The notes below the pieces were generated by a model, which saw only the letters and a program-made list of their open reading frames with translations, did no database searches and had not been told where the DNA came from. 64,000 nt of DNA from the NCBI RefSeq assembly GCF_052180215.1, contig NZ_CP197471.1, positions 96,001 to 160,000 of the forward strand, in the 5' to 3' direction. How positions within the stretch are numbered: position 1 is the stretch's first letter; the number at the start of each line of letters is the position of its first letter. Of this stretch, positions 10,274-19,178 are shown piece by piece. Both the position numbers and the translations under genes were made by a program. This DNA comes from Pseudoneobacillus sp052180215 (lineage in GTDB: Bacteria; Bacillota; Bacilli; Bacillales; Cytobacillaceae).

Positions 10274-10282
10274 AATTTGATA

Positions 10283-10441
10283 AGAAAGTATAATTTTTTG
10301 GGAATTCGAAAATTGTCTAGCTCCAGCGCCTAGCCCCTCGAGGTCAAATAACCTCTCGCGTAAGAAGTCAAAGTACAGACTTCTTACGCGAGAGAACATT
10401 TGCTTGTCGGGGCTAACCAAGGCGCTTACGCTTTTCTTATT
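10283..10441. repeat. Folded intergenic element, copy 2 (in purE 5' leader)
   Basis: Second copy of the 6356-6512 element. Its variable hairpin is CTCTCGCGTAAGAAGT / ACTTCTTACGCGAGAG, again a perfect 16-bp stem although two base pairs differ from copy 1. It lies between the riboswitch terminator and the purE ribosome binding site, so it is part of every full-length pur transcript. Confidence 0.9.
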
Positions 10442-10467
10442 TGTTTGACCAATAGGAGGACAGATAA

Positions 10468-10956
10468 ATGCCAAATCTAGTCGGAGTCATTATGGGAAGT
10501 AAATCGGATTGGGAAACCATGAGATACGCTTGTGAAGTGTTGGAGGAGTTTAATATTCCTTATGAAAAACAAGTGGTATCTGCACATCGTACACCTGATT
10601 TAATGTTTACATATGCGGAAGAAGCAAGAGGTAGCGGTTTAAAAGTCATTATTGCTGGAGCAGGTGGAGCAGCCCATCTTCCTGGAATGGTAGCGGCTAA
10701 AACGACCTTACCGGTCATTGGCGTTCCTGTTCAGTCAAAAGCATTAAATGGTTTGGATTCCTTATTATCGATTGCTCAAATGCCAGGCGGGGTTCCGGTT
10801 GCAACGGTGGCGATTGGGGCATCGGGAGCGACGAATGCAGGCTTACTTGCTGCACAAATTTTAGCCACTGTAGATAACGGTTTAGCAAATAAATTAGAAG
10901 CAAAAAGAGAGGCCATCAGAGCCGAAGTCCTTGAAAGTAGTGATGAACTTGTTTAA
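10468..10956 (+). CDS. purE: N5-carboxyaminoimidazole ribonucleotide mutase
   Basis: A 162-residue class I PurE that converts N5-CAIR to CAIR in IMP synthesis. Signature segments: MGSKSDWETM (residues 9-18), SAHRTP (about 39-44, catalytic His) and AGAGGAAHLPGM (residues 69-80). AGGAGG lies 9 nt before the ATG. It is the first gene of the twelve-gene pur operon and overlaps purK by 14 nt, which suggests translational coupling. Confidence 0.98.
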   Translation: MPNLVGVIMGSKSDWETMRYACEVLEEFNIPYEKQVVSAHRTPDLMFTYAEEARGSGLKVIIAGAGGAAHLPGMVAAKTTLPVIGVPVQSKALNGLDSLLSIAQMPGGVPVATVAIGASGATNAGLLAAQILATVDNGLANKLEAKREAIRAEVLESSDELV

Positions 10957-12100
10957 CAAAACCATTTTACCGGGAGCAACGATAGGAATTATTGGTGGAG
11001 GACAGCTCGGAAGAATGATGGCTATTGCGGCGAAAGCAATGGGATTTCGAATTGCTGTACTAGAACCGACAGAAGATTCTCCTTGTGGTCAAGTAGCAGA
11101 TGTTGAAATCATAGGAGCATACGATGATCGAACAGCCATAAGTGAATTAGCAGAAATAAGTGATGTAATTACTTATGAATTTGAAAATATCGATGCTGAA
11201 ACATTAGCTTGGTTATGTGAATTGGCTTATGTTCCACAAGGGCCAAAGCTTTTAACTATCACCCAGGACAGAATAAAGGAGAAGGCTGCTATCCTTGGTG
11301 CTGGTGTGGAGGTTGCTCCATATGAAGTAGTTACTAGTGTAGAAGAGCTTTCTTCCAAAATAGAGTTGATTGGCTATCCTGCTGTGTTGAAAACGGCAAG
11401 AGGCGGTTATGACGGTAAAGGTCAGCTAGTGATGAAAGAGAAGAATGATCTAGTAAAAGCTGATTCGCTATTCCAGCGCGGAGAATGCGTTTTAGAAAAA
11501 TGGGTTCCGTTTGAAAAAGAAATATCGGTCATTGTGAATCGTAAATTGGATGGGGAAACAACGATTTTTCCGGTTGCTGAAAATATTCATCAAGAAAATA
11601 TACTCCATACCACGATTGCGCCGGCGAGAATTTCGTTAGCCATCCAAGAGGATGCCGTTAGAAAGGCAAAACAAATTGCGGACCATCTTGGGCTAGTAGG
11701 AACACTTGCCGTTGAAATGTTCGTGACAAGTGATGGTGTGATTTATATCAATGAACTTGCTCCTCGCCCGCATAATTCGGGGCATTATACGATTGAATCA
11801 TGCGAAACTTCTCAGTTTGAACAGCATATAAGAGCAATCTGTCAGTGGCCATTAGGAAGCACTAAGCTATTAAAACCAGCGATTATGGTCAATCTATTAG
11901 GGGAGCATATCGAAAATGTTTTAGCCGAAATACCTGGAATGAATCACGATTGGAAGATTCATCTATATGGCAAGAAAGAAGCGAAATTCAAACGAAAAAT
12001 GGGCCACATCAACATCTTAACAGATGATATGGAGTGCACCCTCACAGAAATACAAAAAAGCAGCATCTGGAAAACAACAACCCCAACCCTTACACACTAA
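10943..12100 (+). CDS. purK: N5-carboxyaminoimidazole ribonucleotide synthase (ATP-grasp)
   Basis: A 385-residue ATP-grasp ligase that carboxylates AIR with bicarbonate and ATP to give N5-CAIR, the substrate of PurE. N-terminal dinucleotide-type loop GIIGGGQLGRMM (about residues 14-25); ATP-grasp segments LKTARGGYDGKGQ and NELAPRPHNSGHYTIE. The start is ambiguous: ATG 10943 is used, while TTG 10931 and GTG 10940 are in frame and no strong ribosome binding site separates them. It is followed by a GGGGTC palindrome before purB. Confidence 0.95.
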   Translation: MNLFNKTILPGATIGIIGGGQLGRMMAIAAKAMGFRIAVLEPTEDSPCGQVADVEIIGAYDDRTAISELAEISDVITYEFENIDAETLAWLCELAYVPQGPKLLTITQDRIKEKAAILGAGVEVAPYEVVTSVEELSSKIELIGYPAVLKTARGGYDGKGQLVMKEKNDLVKADSLFQRGECVLEKWVPFEKEISVIVNRKLDGETTIFPVAENIHQENILHTTIAPARISLAIQEDAVRKAKQIADHLGLVGTLAVEMFVTSDGVIYINELAPRPHNSGHYTIESCETSQFEQHIRAICQWPLGSTKLLKPAIMVNLLGEHIENVLAEIPGMNHDWKIHLYGKKEAKFKRKMGHINILTDDMECTLTEIQKSSIWKTTTPTLTH

Positions 12101-12155
12101 CGCTTTAAAGCCCCGGGGGTCTGACCCCCGGTACGTTAATGTGATAAAGTGGGAT
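12095..12155. repeat. GGGGTCTGACCCC palindromic element A (purK-purB)
   Basis: Core CCGGGGGTCTGACCCCCGG at 12113-12131. The left flank (CGCTTTAAAGC) and right flank (TACGTTAATGTGATAAAGTGG) belong to the two arm types seen in other copies, so this copy looks like a hybrid with imperfect outer pairing. It lies inside the pur operon. Confidence 0.85.
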
Positions 12156-12187
12156 AGGTAAGTTAAGTATGATCGGAGGATATGAGG

Positions 12188-13480
12188 ATGATTGATCGTT
12201 ATACACGCCCGGAGATGGGTTTGATTTGGACGGAGGAAAATCGCTTTCAGGCATGGCTTGAAGTGGAGATTTTAGCTTGTGAAGCTTGGGCAGAGCTTGG
12301 AGAAATTCCAAAGGAAGATGTGGCAAGGCTTCGTGAGAATGCAAGTTTTGATATTAACCGGATTAAAGAAATTGAAGAAGAAACAAGACATGATGTTGTC
12401 GCGTTTACACGTGCCGTATCCGAAACACTTGGAGAAGAAAAGAAGTGGGTTCACTATGGATTAACTTCAACCGATGTGGTTGATACAGCTCTTTCTTATG
12501 TGATTAAGCAGGCAAATGTGATCCTACGAAAAGACATTGAAAACTTTATTGAGATTTTAAAAGAGAAGGCGAAAGAACATAAATACACCGTGATGATGGG
12601 TAGAACACACGGCGTGCATGCGGAACCTACTACTTTCGGACTGAAGCTTGCTTTATGGTATGAGGAAATGAAACGTAATTTGGTTCGCTTTAATCAAGCA
12701 GCAACGATGATTGAAGTAGGGAAAATCTCTGGTGCGGTTGGAACTTATGCCAATATCGATCCGTTTGTGGAACAGTATGTATGTGAAAAACTTGGTCTTG
12801 AAGCAGCACCTATTTCAACTCAAACCTTACAAAGGGACCGTCATGCCCAATACATGTCAACGTTAGCATTAATTGCGACTTCTATTGAAAAAATTGCGGT
12901 TGAAGTTCGCGGTCTTCAAAAGAGTGAAACCCGCGAGGTAGAGGAATTTTTTGCGAAAGGTCAAAAAGGCTCTTCAGCAATGCCGCACAAGCGTAATCCA
13001 ATCGGTTCTGAAAATATGACTGGTATGGCGCGAGTCATCCGCGGTTATATGATGACTGCTTATGAAAATGTTCCTCTATGGCATGAAAGAGATATTTCAC
13101 ATTCATCAGCAGAGCGAATTATCCTACCAGATGCCACTATTGCGTTGAACTATATGTTAAATCGTTTTGGAAATATCGTTAAGAATTTAACCGTATTCCC
13201 TGAAAATATGAAAAGAAATATGGACCGCACCTTAGGCCTTATTTATTCTCAAAGAGTCCTTTTAGCTTTAATTGATAAAGGTTTTTCAAGAGAAGAAGCG
13301 TATGACACCGTACAACCAAGAGCTATGGAAGCATGGGAAAAACAAGTGCCTTTCCGCAGTCTAATTGAAGCAGATGCAACGATTACTTCTCAACTAACTT
13401 CTGAAGAAATTGCGGATTGCTTCGATTACAAATACCACTTACAACACGTTGACACCATTTTCGAACGACTTGGTCTATAG
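12188..13480 (+). CDS. purB: Adenylosuccinate lyase
   Basis: A 430-residue fumarase/aspartase superfamily enzyme acting twice: it cleaves SAICAR to AICAR in IMP synthesis and adenylosuccinate to AMP. The superfamily signature GSSAMPHKRNP (about residues 262-272) and TSTDVVDTA (residues 88-96) are present. The start is set at the second ATG (12188, MIDRYTRPEM) because GGAGGA lies 8 nt upstream; the ATG at 12182 is too close to it. About 155 nt without a gene separate it from purC. Confidence 0.97.
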   Translation: MIDRYTRPEMGLIWTEENRFQAWLEVEILACEAWAELGEIPKEDVARLRENASFDINRIKEIEEETRHDVVAFTRAVSETLGEEKKWVHYGLTSTDVVDTALSYVIKQANVILRKDIENFIEILKEKAKEHKYTVMMGRTHGVHAEPTTFGLKLALWYEEMKRNLVRFNQAATMIEVGKISGAVGTYANIDPFVEQYVCEKLGLEAAPISTQTLQRDRHAQYMSTLALIATSIEKIAVEVRGLQKSETREVEEFFAKGQKGSSAMPHKRNPIGSENMTGMARVIRGYMMTAYENVPLWHERDISHSSAERIILPDATIALNYMLNRFGNIVKNLTVFPENMKRNMDRTLGLIYSQRVLLALIDKGFSREEAYDTVQPRAMEAWEKQVPFRSLIEADATITSQLTSEEIADCFDYKYHLQHVDTIFERLGL

Positions 13481-13635
13481 AAACGGCGGTTCGCTAAAGA
13501 ACTGACGCTCAACCGTATCGAAAAAGGAGGGGGGAAGGCCCCCTTCTAAACACTCTAAGACTGAAGATTCCTAATATTCATATATTAAACCTTTCCCTGG
13601 TGCAAGAAACCTAACATTTTTAGGAGGCGTAAGAC

Positions 13636-14355
13636 GTGGAAAAAGGACAGTTACTTTATGAAGGTAAGGCTAAAAGAATTTATGCTACAGATGATGAGTC
13701 AATCGTTTGGGTTGAATACAAAGATTCTGCCACAGCATTCAACGGTGAAAAAAAAGCTGAAATTACTGGTAAAGGTCGTTTAAATAACGAGATTACTAGT
13801 TTGATATTTTCAAAGCTTCAAGAGCAAGGGATCGAATCTCACTTTATTAAAAAGCTTTCTGCGACGGAGCAATTAGTGAAGAAGGTTCAAATTATCCCAT
13901 TAGAAACCGTTGTCCGTAATGTAGCAGCTGGCAGCTTATCTAAAAGAACTGGTTTACCGGAAGGACAAAAACTTCGCCAAACCATAGTGGAATTCTATTA
14001 CAAAAATGACGATTTAGGCGACCCACTTTTCACAGAGGATCATATTTTCGAACTGCAGCTAGCGACCAAGGAACAACTGGAGACCTTAAAGCAAAAAGCG
14101 CTGCTAGTAAATAACGTGTTAACGGAACTTTTCGAAGAACTAGACATCCTTTTAGTCGATTTTAAGCTAGAGTTTGGAATCGATGAGAATGGTCAGATAT
14201 TACTTGCAGATGAAATTTCCCCAGATACTTGCCGTCTATGGGATGCAAATACGAACGAGAAACTAGATAAAGATGTATTTCGACGTAATTTAGGGTCATT
14301 GACAGAAGCTTATGAAAAAATCTTAGCCAAATTAGGGGGAGCCTTACATGTATAA
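13636..14355 (+). CDS. purC: Phosphoribosylaminoimidazole-succinocarboxamide synthase (SAICAR synthetase)
   Basis: A 239-residue enzyme joining CAIR with aspartate using ATP. Typical segments: LLYEGKAKRIY (residues 5-15), VRNVAAGSLSKR (about 94-105) and LADEISPDTCRLWD (about 194-207). GTG start preceded by TAGGAGGCG. It overlaps purS by 8 nt. Confidence 0.98.
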   Translation: MEKGQLLYEGKAKRIYATDDESIVWVEYKDSATAFNGEKKAEITGKGRLNNEITSLIFSKLQEQGIESHFIKKLSATEQLVKKVQIIPLETVVRNVAAGSLSKRTGLPEGQKLRQTIVEFYYKNDDLGDPLFTEDHIFELQLATKEQLETLKQKALLVNNVLTELFEELDILLVDFKLEFGIDENGQILLADEISPDTCRLWDANTNEKLDKDVFRRNLGSLTEAYEKILAKLGGALHV

Positions 14356-14602
14356 AGTAAAAGTTTATGTAACCTTACGTGAAAGTGTACTAGATCCACA
14401 GGGAGTAGCAGTGAAAAACTCTCTTCATTCTTTAAATTTCTCTGAAATTGAAGAGGTTCGCATCGGGAAGTATATGGAGCTTACAGTTGAAAAATCAGAT
14501 AGACCAGTGGAAGTCGTTGTAAAGGAAGCTTGTGAAAAATTACTGGCCAACACGGTTATTGAAGATTACCGATATGAAATCGAGGAGTGTGTTGCACAGT
14601 GA
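14348..14602 (+). CDS. purS: FGAM synthase small subunit PurS
   Basis: An 84-residue subunit that bridges the glutaminase PurQ and the synthase PurL in the three-part Gram-positive FGAM synthase. MYKVKVYVTLRESVLDPQG at the N-terminus and the FSEIEEVRIGKY strand are characteristic. The stop overlaps the purQ start as GTGA, and the start overlaps the purC end. Confidence 0.97.
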   Translation: MYKVKVYVTLRESVLDPQGVAVKNSLHSLNFSEIEEVRIGKYMELTVEKSDRPVEVVVKEACEKLLANTVIEDYRYEIEECVAQ

Positions 14603-15285
14603 AATTCGCGGTGATTGTTTTTCCTGGCTCCAACTGTGATGTCGATATGTTTCATGCCATCAAGGATGAGCTTGGAGAAGAAGTGGAATATGTGTGGCAT
14701 GATCAAGACAGCTTAGAAGGATTTGATGCGATTCTATTACCAGGGGGCTTTTCGTATGGTGACTACCTTCGCTGTGGAGCCATCGCTCGTTTTAGCAATG
14801 TCATGAAAGAAATCGTAAAAGCAGCTGAAGCAGGGAAACCAATCCTAGGCGTGTGCAATGGCTTTCAAATTTTACTAGAGGCTGGATTATTGCCTGGAGC
14901 CATGCGACGTAATGAAAGCTTGAAGTTCATCTGCAAGCCTGTGAGCTTAAAAGTAGAAAACAACCAAACGATGTTTTCTAGCGATTATGGGCAAGATGAA
15001 GTGATCACTGTTCCTATCGCTCATGGAGAAGGAAACTACTATTGTGATGAACAAACTCTACAATCTTTAAAAAATAATCATCAAATTGTTTTTACTTATG
15101 AAGGAGAAAATCCGAACGGAAGTATGGCCAATATTGCAGGAATCACGAACGAAAAAGGAAATGTCCTTGGCATGATGCCACATCCTGAAAGAGCAGTGGA
15201 TTCTCTTTTAGGCGGCGCAGACGGTCTGAAACTTTTTCAATCAATCGTAAGAAGCTGGAGGGAATCAAATGTCGTTAAAGCTTGA
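14599..15285 (+). CDS. purQ: FGAM synthase glutaminase subunit PurQ
   Basis: A 228-residue class I glutamine amidotransferase that supplies ammonia to PurL. The nucleophile motif is GVCNGFQIL (Cys near residue 86) and the His-Glu pair is in MPHPERAVD. The GTG start at 14599 is chosen because it gives the conserved N-terminus (V/M)KFAVIVFPGSNCD and a 4-nt GTGA overlap with purS; an upstream in-frame start would add four unconserved residues. Confidence 0.97.
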   Translation: MKFAVIVFPGSNCDVDMFHAIKDELGEEVEYVWHDQDSLEGFDAILLPGGFSYGDYLRCGAIARFSNVMKEIVKAAEAGKPILGVCNGFQILLEAGLLPGAMRRNESLKFICKPVSLKVENNQTMFSSDYGQDEVITVPIAHGEGNYYCDEQTLQSLKNNHQIVFTYEGENPNGSMANIAGITNEKGNVLGMMPHPERAVDSLLGGADGLKLFQSIVRSWRESNVVKA

Positions 15286-17485
15286 GCCAACTGTGGAACA
15301 GATTAAAAACGATAAACTATACCGCGAAATGGGTATTTCAGATGAAGAATTTGCGATGATTGAAAAGGTTCTCGGAAGACTTCCGAACTTTACGGAAACT
15401 GGATTGTTCTCGGTTATGTGGTCGGAGCATTGCAGCTACAAAAATTCAAAACCGGTATTAAGAAGATTCCCTACATCAGGTGAACGAGTTTTACAAGGTC
15501 CTGGTGAGGGTGCTGGTATTGTGGATATTGGTGATGGTCAGGCCGTTGTTTTTAAAATCGAAAGCCATAATCACCCATCTGCGATTGAGCCTTACCAAGG
15601 GGCAGCAACAGGTGTTGGTGGAATCATACGCGATGTATTTTCAATGGGAGCAAGACCGATCGCTCTATTAAACTCGCTTCGTTTCGGTGAGTTAACCTCT
15701 CCTCGAGTGAAGTATTTATTTGAAGAAGTGGTTGCAGGGATCGCAGGCTACGGAAATTGTATCGGAATCCCAACCGTTGGCGGCGAAGTTCAATTTGATT
15801 CTTCCTATGAAGGAAATCCACTTGTAAATGCCATGTGTGTCGGCTTAATTAACCATGAAGATATTAAAAAAGGTCAAGCACACGGTGTAGGCAATACCGT
15901 CATGTATGTTGGAGCCAAAACGGGCCGAGACGGTATTCATGGAGCTACTTTTGCTTCTGAAGAGTTAACCGATGCTTCGGATGAAAACCGTCCAGCGGTT
16001 CAAGTAGGCGATCCTTTTATGGAAAAGCTTTTACTCGAAGCATGTTTAGAGTTAGTGAAATCAGATGCCTTAGTAGGAATTCAAGATATGGGGGCTGCAG
16101 GCTTAACGAGTTCTTCCGCAGAAATGGCAAGTAAAGCAGGCTCCGGAATCGAAATGAACCTAGATTTAGTACCTCAACGTGAAACAGGGATGACAGCCTA
16201 TGAAATGATGCTTTCTGAATCACAAGAGCGTATGCTAATCGTCGTGAAAAAGGGCCGTGAACAAGAAATCGTTGACCTATTTTCAAAGTATGGATTAGAA
16301 GCGGTAGCGGTTGGAAAAGTAACGGACGATAAAATGCTTCGTTTGCTTCATAAAGGTGAAGTCGTTGCCAATGTTCCGGCGGATGCGTTAGCGGAAGAGG
16401 CTCCAGTTTATCATAAGCCTTCCTCCGTACCAGCTTATTTTGAAGAATTCCAAGCAATGGAGAATGATATTCCATCCATTGATGATTATAAAGAAACCCT
16501 TTTGGCACTTTTACAACAGCCAACGATTGCAAGTAAAGAATGGGTTTACGAACAATACGATCATATGGTCCGCACAAATACAGTTGTATCTCCTGGTTCA
16601 GATGCAGCGGTAGTAAGAATTCGGGGAACGCGCAAAGCGTTGGCGATGACAACAGATTGTAATTCACGCTACCTATATTTAGATCCTGAAACAGGCGGAA
16701 AAATTGCTGTCGCTGAAGCAGCAAGAAATATTATTTGTTCAGGTGCAGAACCGTTAGCCATCACAGACTGCTTAAATTTTGGCAATCCGGAAAAACCGGA
16801 AATCTTCTGGCAGTTTGAAAAAGCGGTTGATGGCATGAGTGAGGCTTGCCGAGTGTTACAAACACCTGTAATTGGCGGAAACGTTTCTTTATATAACGAA
16901 ACAAATGGTACAGCGGTTTACCCAACTCCTGTAGTTGGAATGGTTGGATTAGTAGAAGATCTTGACCATGTGACCACTCAGAAATTTAAACAAGCGGGTG
17001 ACCTTCTTTATTTAGTTGGGGAAACAAAGGATGAATTCGGTGGCAGTGAGCTGCAGAAGCTTACCTATGGCCGCATTTTTGGAAAGGCTCCTGAGTTGAA
17101 TGTGGAACTAGAGCAAGCACGCGGTCAACAGGTATTAAAAGCTATTCGCCATGGGTTAGTTCAATCGGCTCACGATTTAGCGGAAGGTGGTTTGGCAGTA
17201 GCGGTAGCTGAAAGCTTATTTGGAACAGGAGACCTAGGTGCTGAAGTTCAAGTTAGCGGCAATCTTGTTTCTGCATTATTTAGTGAAACTCAATCGCGTT
17301 TCTTACTTTCTATTAAAAAAGAAGACAAAGAACAGTTTGAAAGTATCGTGGAAGCGAAGCTGATTGGTGAAGTAACCGATTCTTCTCTTTTAAAAATTGC
17401 TAGTGGCAATGAAACACTGATTTTGTCTCAAGTTGCTGAGCTGGAAAAGGCTTGGAGAGGAGCAATCCCATGCTTGCTGAAATAA
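15269..17485 (+). CDS. purL: FGAM synthase large subunit PurL (small PurL type)
   Basis: A 738-residue ATP-dependent synthase making formylglycinamidine ribonucleotide from FGAR. N-terminal motifs MWSEHCSYKNSKP (about residues 50-62) and KIESHNHPSAIEPYQGAAT are diagnostic. Two AIRS-like halves are visible. It lacks the fused glutaminase domain of the large Gram-negative enzyme, consistent with separate purS and purQ. It overlaps purQ by 17 nt and purF by 16 nt. Confidence 0.98.
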   Translation: MSLKLEPTVEQIKNDKLYREMGISDEEFAMIEKVLGRLPNFTETGLFSVMWSEHCSYKNSKPVLRRFPTSGERVLQGPGEGAGIVDIGDGQAVVFKIESHNHPSAIEPYQGAATGVGGIIRDVFSMGARPIALLNSLRFGELTSPRVKYLFEEVVAGIAGYGNCIGIPTVGGEVQFDSSYEGNPLVNAMCVGLINHEDIKKGQAHGVGNTVMYVGAKTGRDGIHGATFASEELTDASDENRPAVQVGDPFMEKLLLEACLELVKSDALVGIQDMGAAGLTSSSAEMASKAGSGIEMNLDLVPQRETGMTAYEMMLSESQERMLIVVKKGREQEIVDLFSKYGLEAVAVGKVTDDKMLRLLHKGEVVANVPADALAEEAPVYHKPSSVPAYFEEFQAMENDIPSIDDYKETLLALLQQPTIASKEWVYEQYDHMVRTNTVVSPGSDAAVVRIRGTRKALAMTTDCNSRYLYLDPETGGKIAVAEAARNIICSGAEPLAITDCLNFGNPEKPEIFWQFEKAVDGMSEACRVLQTPVIGGNVSLYNETNGTAVYPTPVVGMVGLVEDLDHVTTQKFKQAGDLLYLVGETKDEFGGSELQKLTYGRIFGKAPELNVELEQARGQQVLKAIRHGLVQSAHDLAEGGLAVAVAESLFGTGDLGAEVQVSGNLVSALFSETQSRFLLSIKKEDKEQFESIVEAKLIGEVTDSSLLKIASGNETLILSQVAELEKAWRGAIPCLLK

Positions 17486-18882
17486 AAGGATTAAACGAAG
17501 AGTGTGGCGTTTTCGGCATTTGGGGTCATCCTAATGCAGCTGAAATCACCTATTATGGTTTGCATAGCCTTCAGCATCGCGGTCAAGAAGGTGCTGGCAT
17601 GGTTGTCACAGATGGTGAGATCCTTAGGGGGCTAAAAGGGGAAGGGCTTGTAACGGAAGTTTTTACTTCCGATGCAATGAAAGATATCAAGGGGAAGGCT
17701 GCCATTGGCCATGTTCGTTATGCCACGGCTGGTGGAGGCGGCTACGAAAATGTTCAGCCTCTTCTTTTTCACTCCCAAAGCGGAAGTTTAGCACTTGCTC
17801 ATAACGGAAACCTAGTCAATGCTACTGCTTTAAAGCACCAACTAGAGACGCAAGGCAGTATTTTTCAAACGAGCTCTGACACCGAAGTATTAGCACACTT
17901 AATTAAGCGCAGCGGCTTTTCTTTAATGAAGGACCGTGTCAAAAATGCATTAACGATGTTAAAAGGAGCGTATGCTTTTTTAATCATGACGGAAACGGAG
18001 CTCATGGTGGCCTTAGATCCGCATGGATTACGTCCTTTGTCGATCGGTAGATTAGGAGATGCCTATGTGTTGGCATCTGAAACTTGTGCTCTTGATATTG
18101 TCGGAGCGGAATTTGAACGAGACGTACTTCCGGGCGAACTCGTCATCATTGACGATGAAGGGATCCGTTCCGAAATGTACTCTTATAACACAACAAAAGC
18201 AATGTGCACGATGGAATATGTTTATTTTTCAAGACCAGATAGTAATATTCACGGCGTCAACGTTCATACAGCCCGTAAAAATTTAGGTAAGCGTCTGGCA
18301 ATGGAAGCGCCAATCGAAGCAGATGTGGTGACCGGTGTGCCCGATTCCAGTATCTCCGCAGCGATCGGCTATGCAGAAGCGTCAGGTATTCCATATGAAA
18401 TGGGCTTAATCAAAAATCGTTATGTGGGCAGAACCTTTATCCAGCCTTCTCAATCATTGCGGGAACAAGGTGTCAAAATGAAGCTGTCGCCTGTTCGCGG
18501 AGTTGTGGAAGGTAAAAGAGTGATTATGGTGGATGATTCGATTGTACGCGGTACAACGAGTAAGAGAATTGTGAGGATGTTGAAGGAAGCAGGCGCAACG
18601 GAAGTTCATGTGGTCATCAGTTCACCTCCGATTCAAAATCCTTGTTTCTATGGAATCGACACTTCTACACGCGAGGAGTTAATTGCCTCGAATCACTCGG
18701 TTGAAGAAATTCGCCAATTAATTGAAGCCGATTCCCTTACCTTTTTATCGGTAGAAGGAATGGTGGAAGCCATTGGCCGCCAGGAAGAAGGCGAAACACG
18801 CGGGTCCTGTCTAGCCTGCTTTACAGGGAAGTACCCAACAGAGATTTATCCGGAAAGTTTACAAGCTTTTCAAAAATGCTAA
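17470..18882 (+). CDS. purF: Amidophosphoribosyltransferase (glutamine PRPP amidotransferase)
   Basis: A 470-residue enzyme catalysing the first committed step, PRPP plus glutamine to phosphoribosylamine. Start at 17470 gives MLAEIKGLNEE followed by Cys-Gly-Val-Phe: an 11-residue propeptide is expected to be removed to free the catalytic N-terminal Cys, as in B. subtilis. The PRPP loop is VIMVDDSIVRGTT (about residues 352-364). Cysteines in CTMEYVYF, PCFYGID and GSCLACFTGKYPTE are the expected 4Fe-4S ligands of the oxygen-sensitive Bacillus enzyme. GGAGAGG precedes the start. A terminator-like hairpin follows. Confidence 0.98.
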   Translation: MLAEIKGLNEECGVFGIWGHPNAAEITYYGLHSLQHRGQEGAGMVVTDGEILRGLKGEGLVTEVFTSDAMKDIKGKAAIGHVRYATAGGGGYENVQPLLFHSQSGSLALAHNGNLVNATALKHQLETQGSIFQTSSDTEVLAHLIKRSGFSLMKDRVKNALTMLKGAYAFLIMTETELMVALDPHGLRPLSIGRLGDAYVLASETCALDIVGAEFERDVLPGELVIIDDEGIRSEMYSYNTTKAMCTMEYVYFSRPDSNIHGVNVHTARKNLGKRLAMEAPIEADVVTGVPDSSISAAIGYAEASGIPYEMGLIKNRYVGRTFIQPSQSLREQGVKMKLSPVRGVVEGKRVIMVDDSIVRGTTSKRIVRMLKEAGATEVHVVISSPPIQNPCFYGIDTSTREELIASNHSVEEIRQLIEADSLTFLSVEGMVEAIGRQEEGETRGSCLACFTGKYPTEIYPESLQAFQKC

Positions 18883-18885
18883 ATG

Positions 18886-18910
18886 GGTTGGCACCGCCAG
18901 CCCCTTTTTT
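18886..18910 (+). terminator. Terminator-like hairpin inside the pur operon, after purF
   Basis: GGTTGGC / GCCAGCC (7 bp with one G-T pair), a 3-nt loop, then CC and six T. It lies 4 nt after the purF stop. If active, it reduces expression of purMNHD relative to purE-F. Confidence 0.7.
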
Positions 18911-18938
18911 AAAAATAATTGAAGTCGTCGGGCTCAAT

Positions 18939-19072
18939 TGTGACAAAGTTAGTAATATTGCTAAATTAGTCAGATAAAACGCTAAAAGAGTCAGATAAAA
19001 CATCAAATTAGTCAGATAAAACATGAAAAGCATCAGATATCTCTTTTAAAAAATGAGTCAGACGTTCTTAGC
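18939..19072. repeat. 21-nt phased array, copy 2 (GTCAGATAAA family)
   Basis: Units start at 18948, 18969, 18990, 19011 and 19032: exact 21-nt spacing with head GTCAGATAAAA and a variable tail. The unit at 19032 is 4 nt longer, then a truncated GTCAGAC unit starts at 19057. The lead-in TTGTGACAAAGTTAGTAAT equals that at 2459. Confidence 0.88.
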
Positions 19073-19073
19073 C

Positions 19074-19178
19074 GGTTGATAAAACTCGATTCTCGGTTGA
19101 TAAATCCTTAAAAGCGGTTGATAAAACCCGAAAATCGGTTGATAAACCACAAAAGCCGGTTGATAAACCATACTTTCA
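19074..19178. repeat. 21-nt phased array, second family (GGTTGATAAA)
   Basis: Five units start at 19074, 19095, 19116, 19137 and 19158, all exactly 21 nt, with head GGTTGATAAA and a variable 11-nt tail. The array ends about 10 nt before the purM ribosome binding site. Each TTGATA lies 17 nt before the next unit's GATAAA, which resembles spaced promoter hexamers. Confidence 0.88.

Noticed and set aside
12105..12344. Minus-strand 79-codon frame over palindrome A and the purB start
   Set aside because: It lies mostly opposite purB and the palindrome; composition and context do not support a protein.
16017..16724. Minus-strand 235-codon frame inside purL
   Set aside because: A long shadow frame caused by purL codon use; no start signal and no recognisable protein pattern.
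18939..19178. CRISPR array
   Set aside because: Heads of about 10 nt with tails of about 11 nt are far too short for repeats and spacers, and no cas genes are present.
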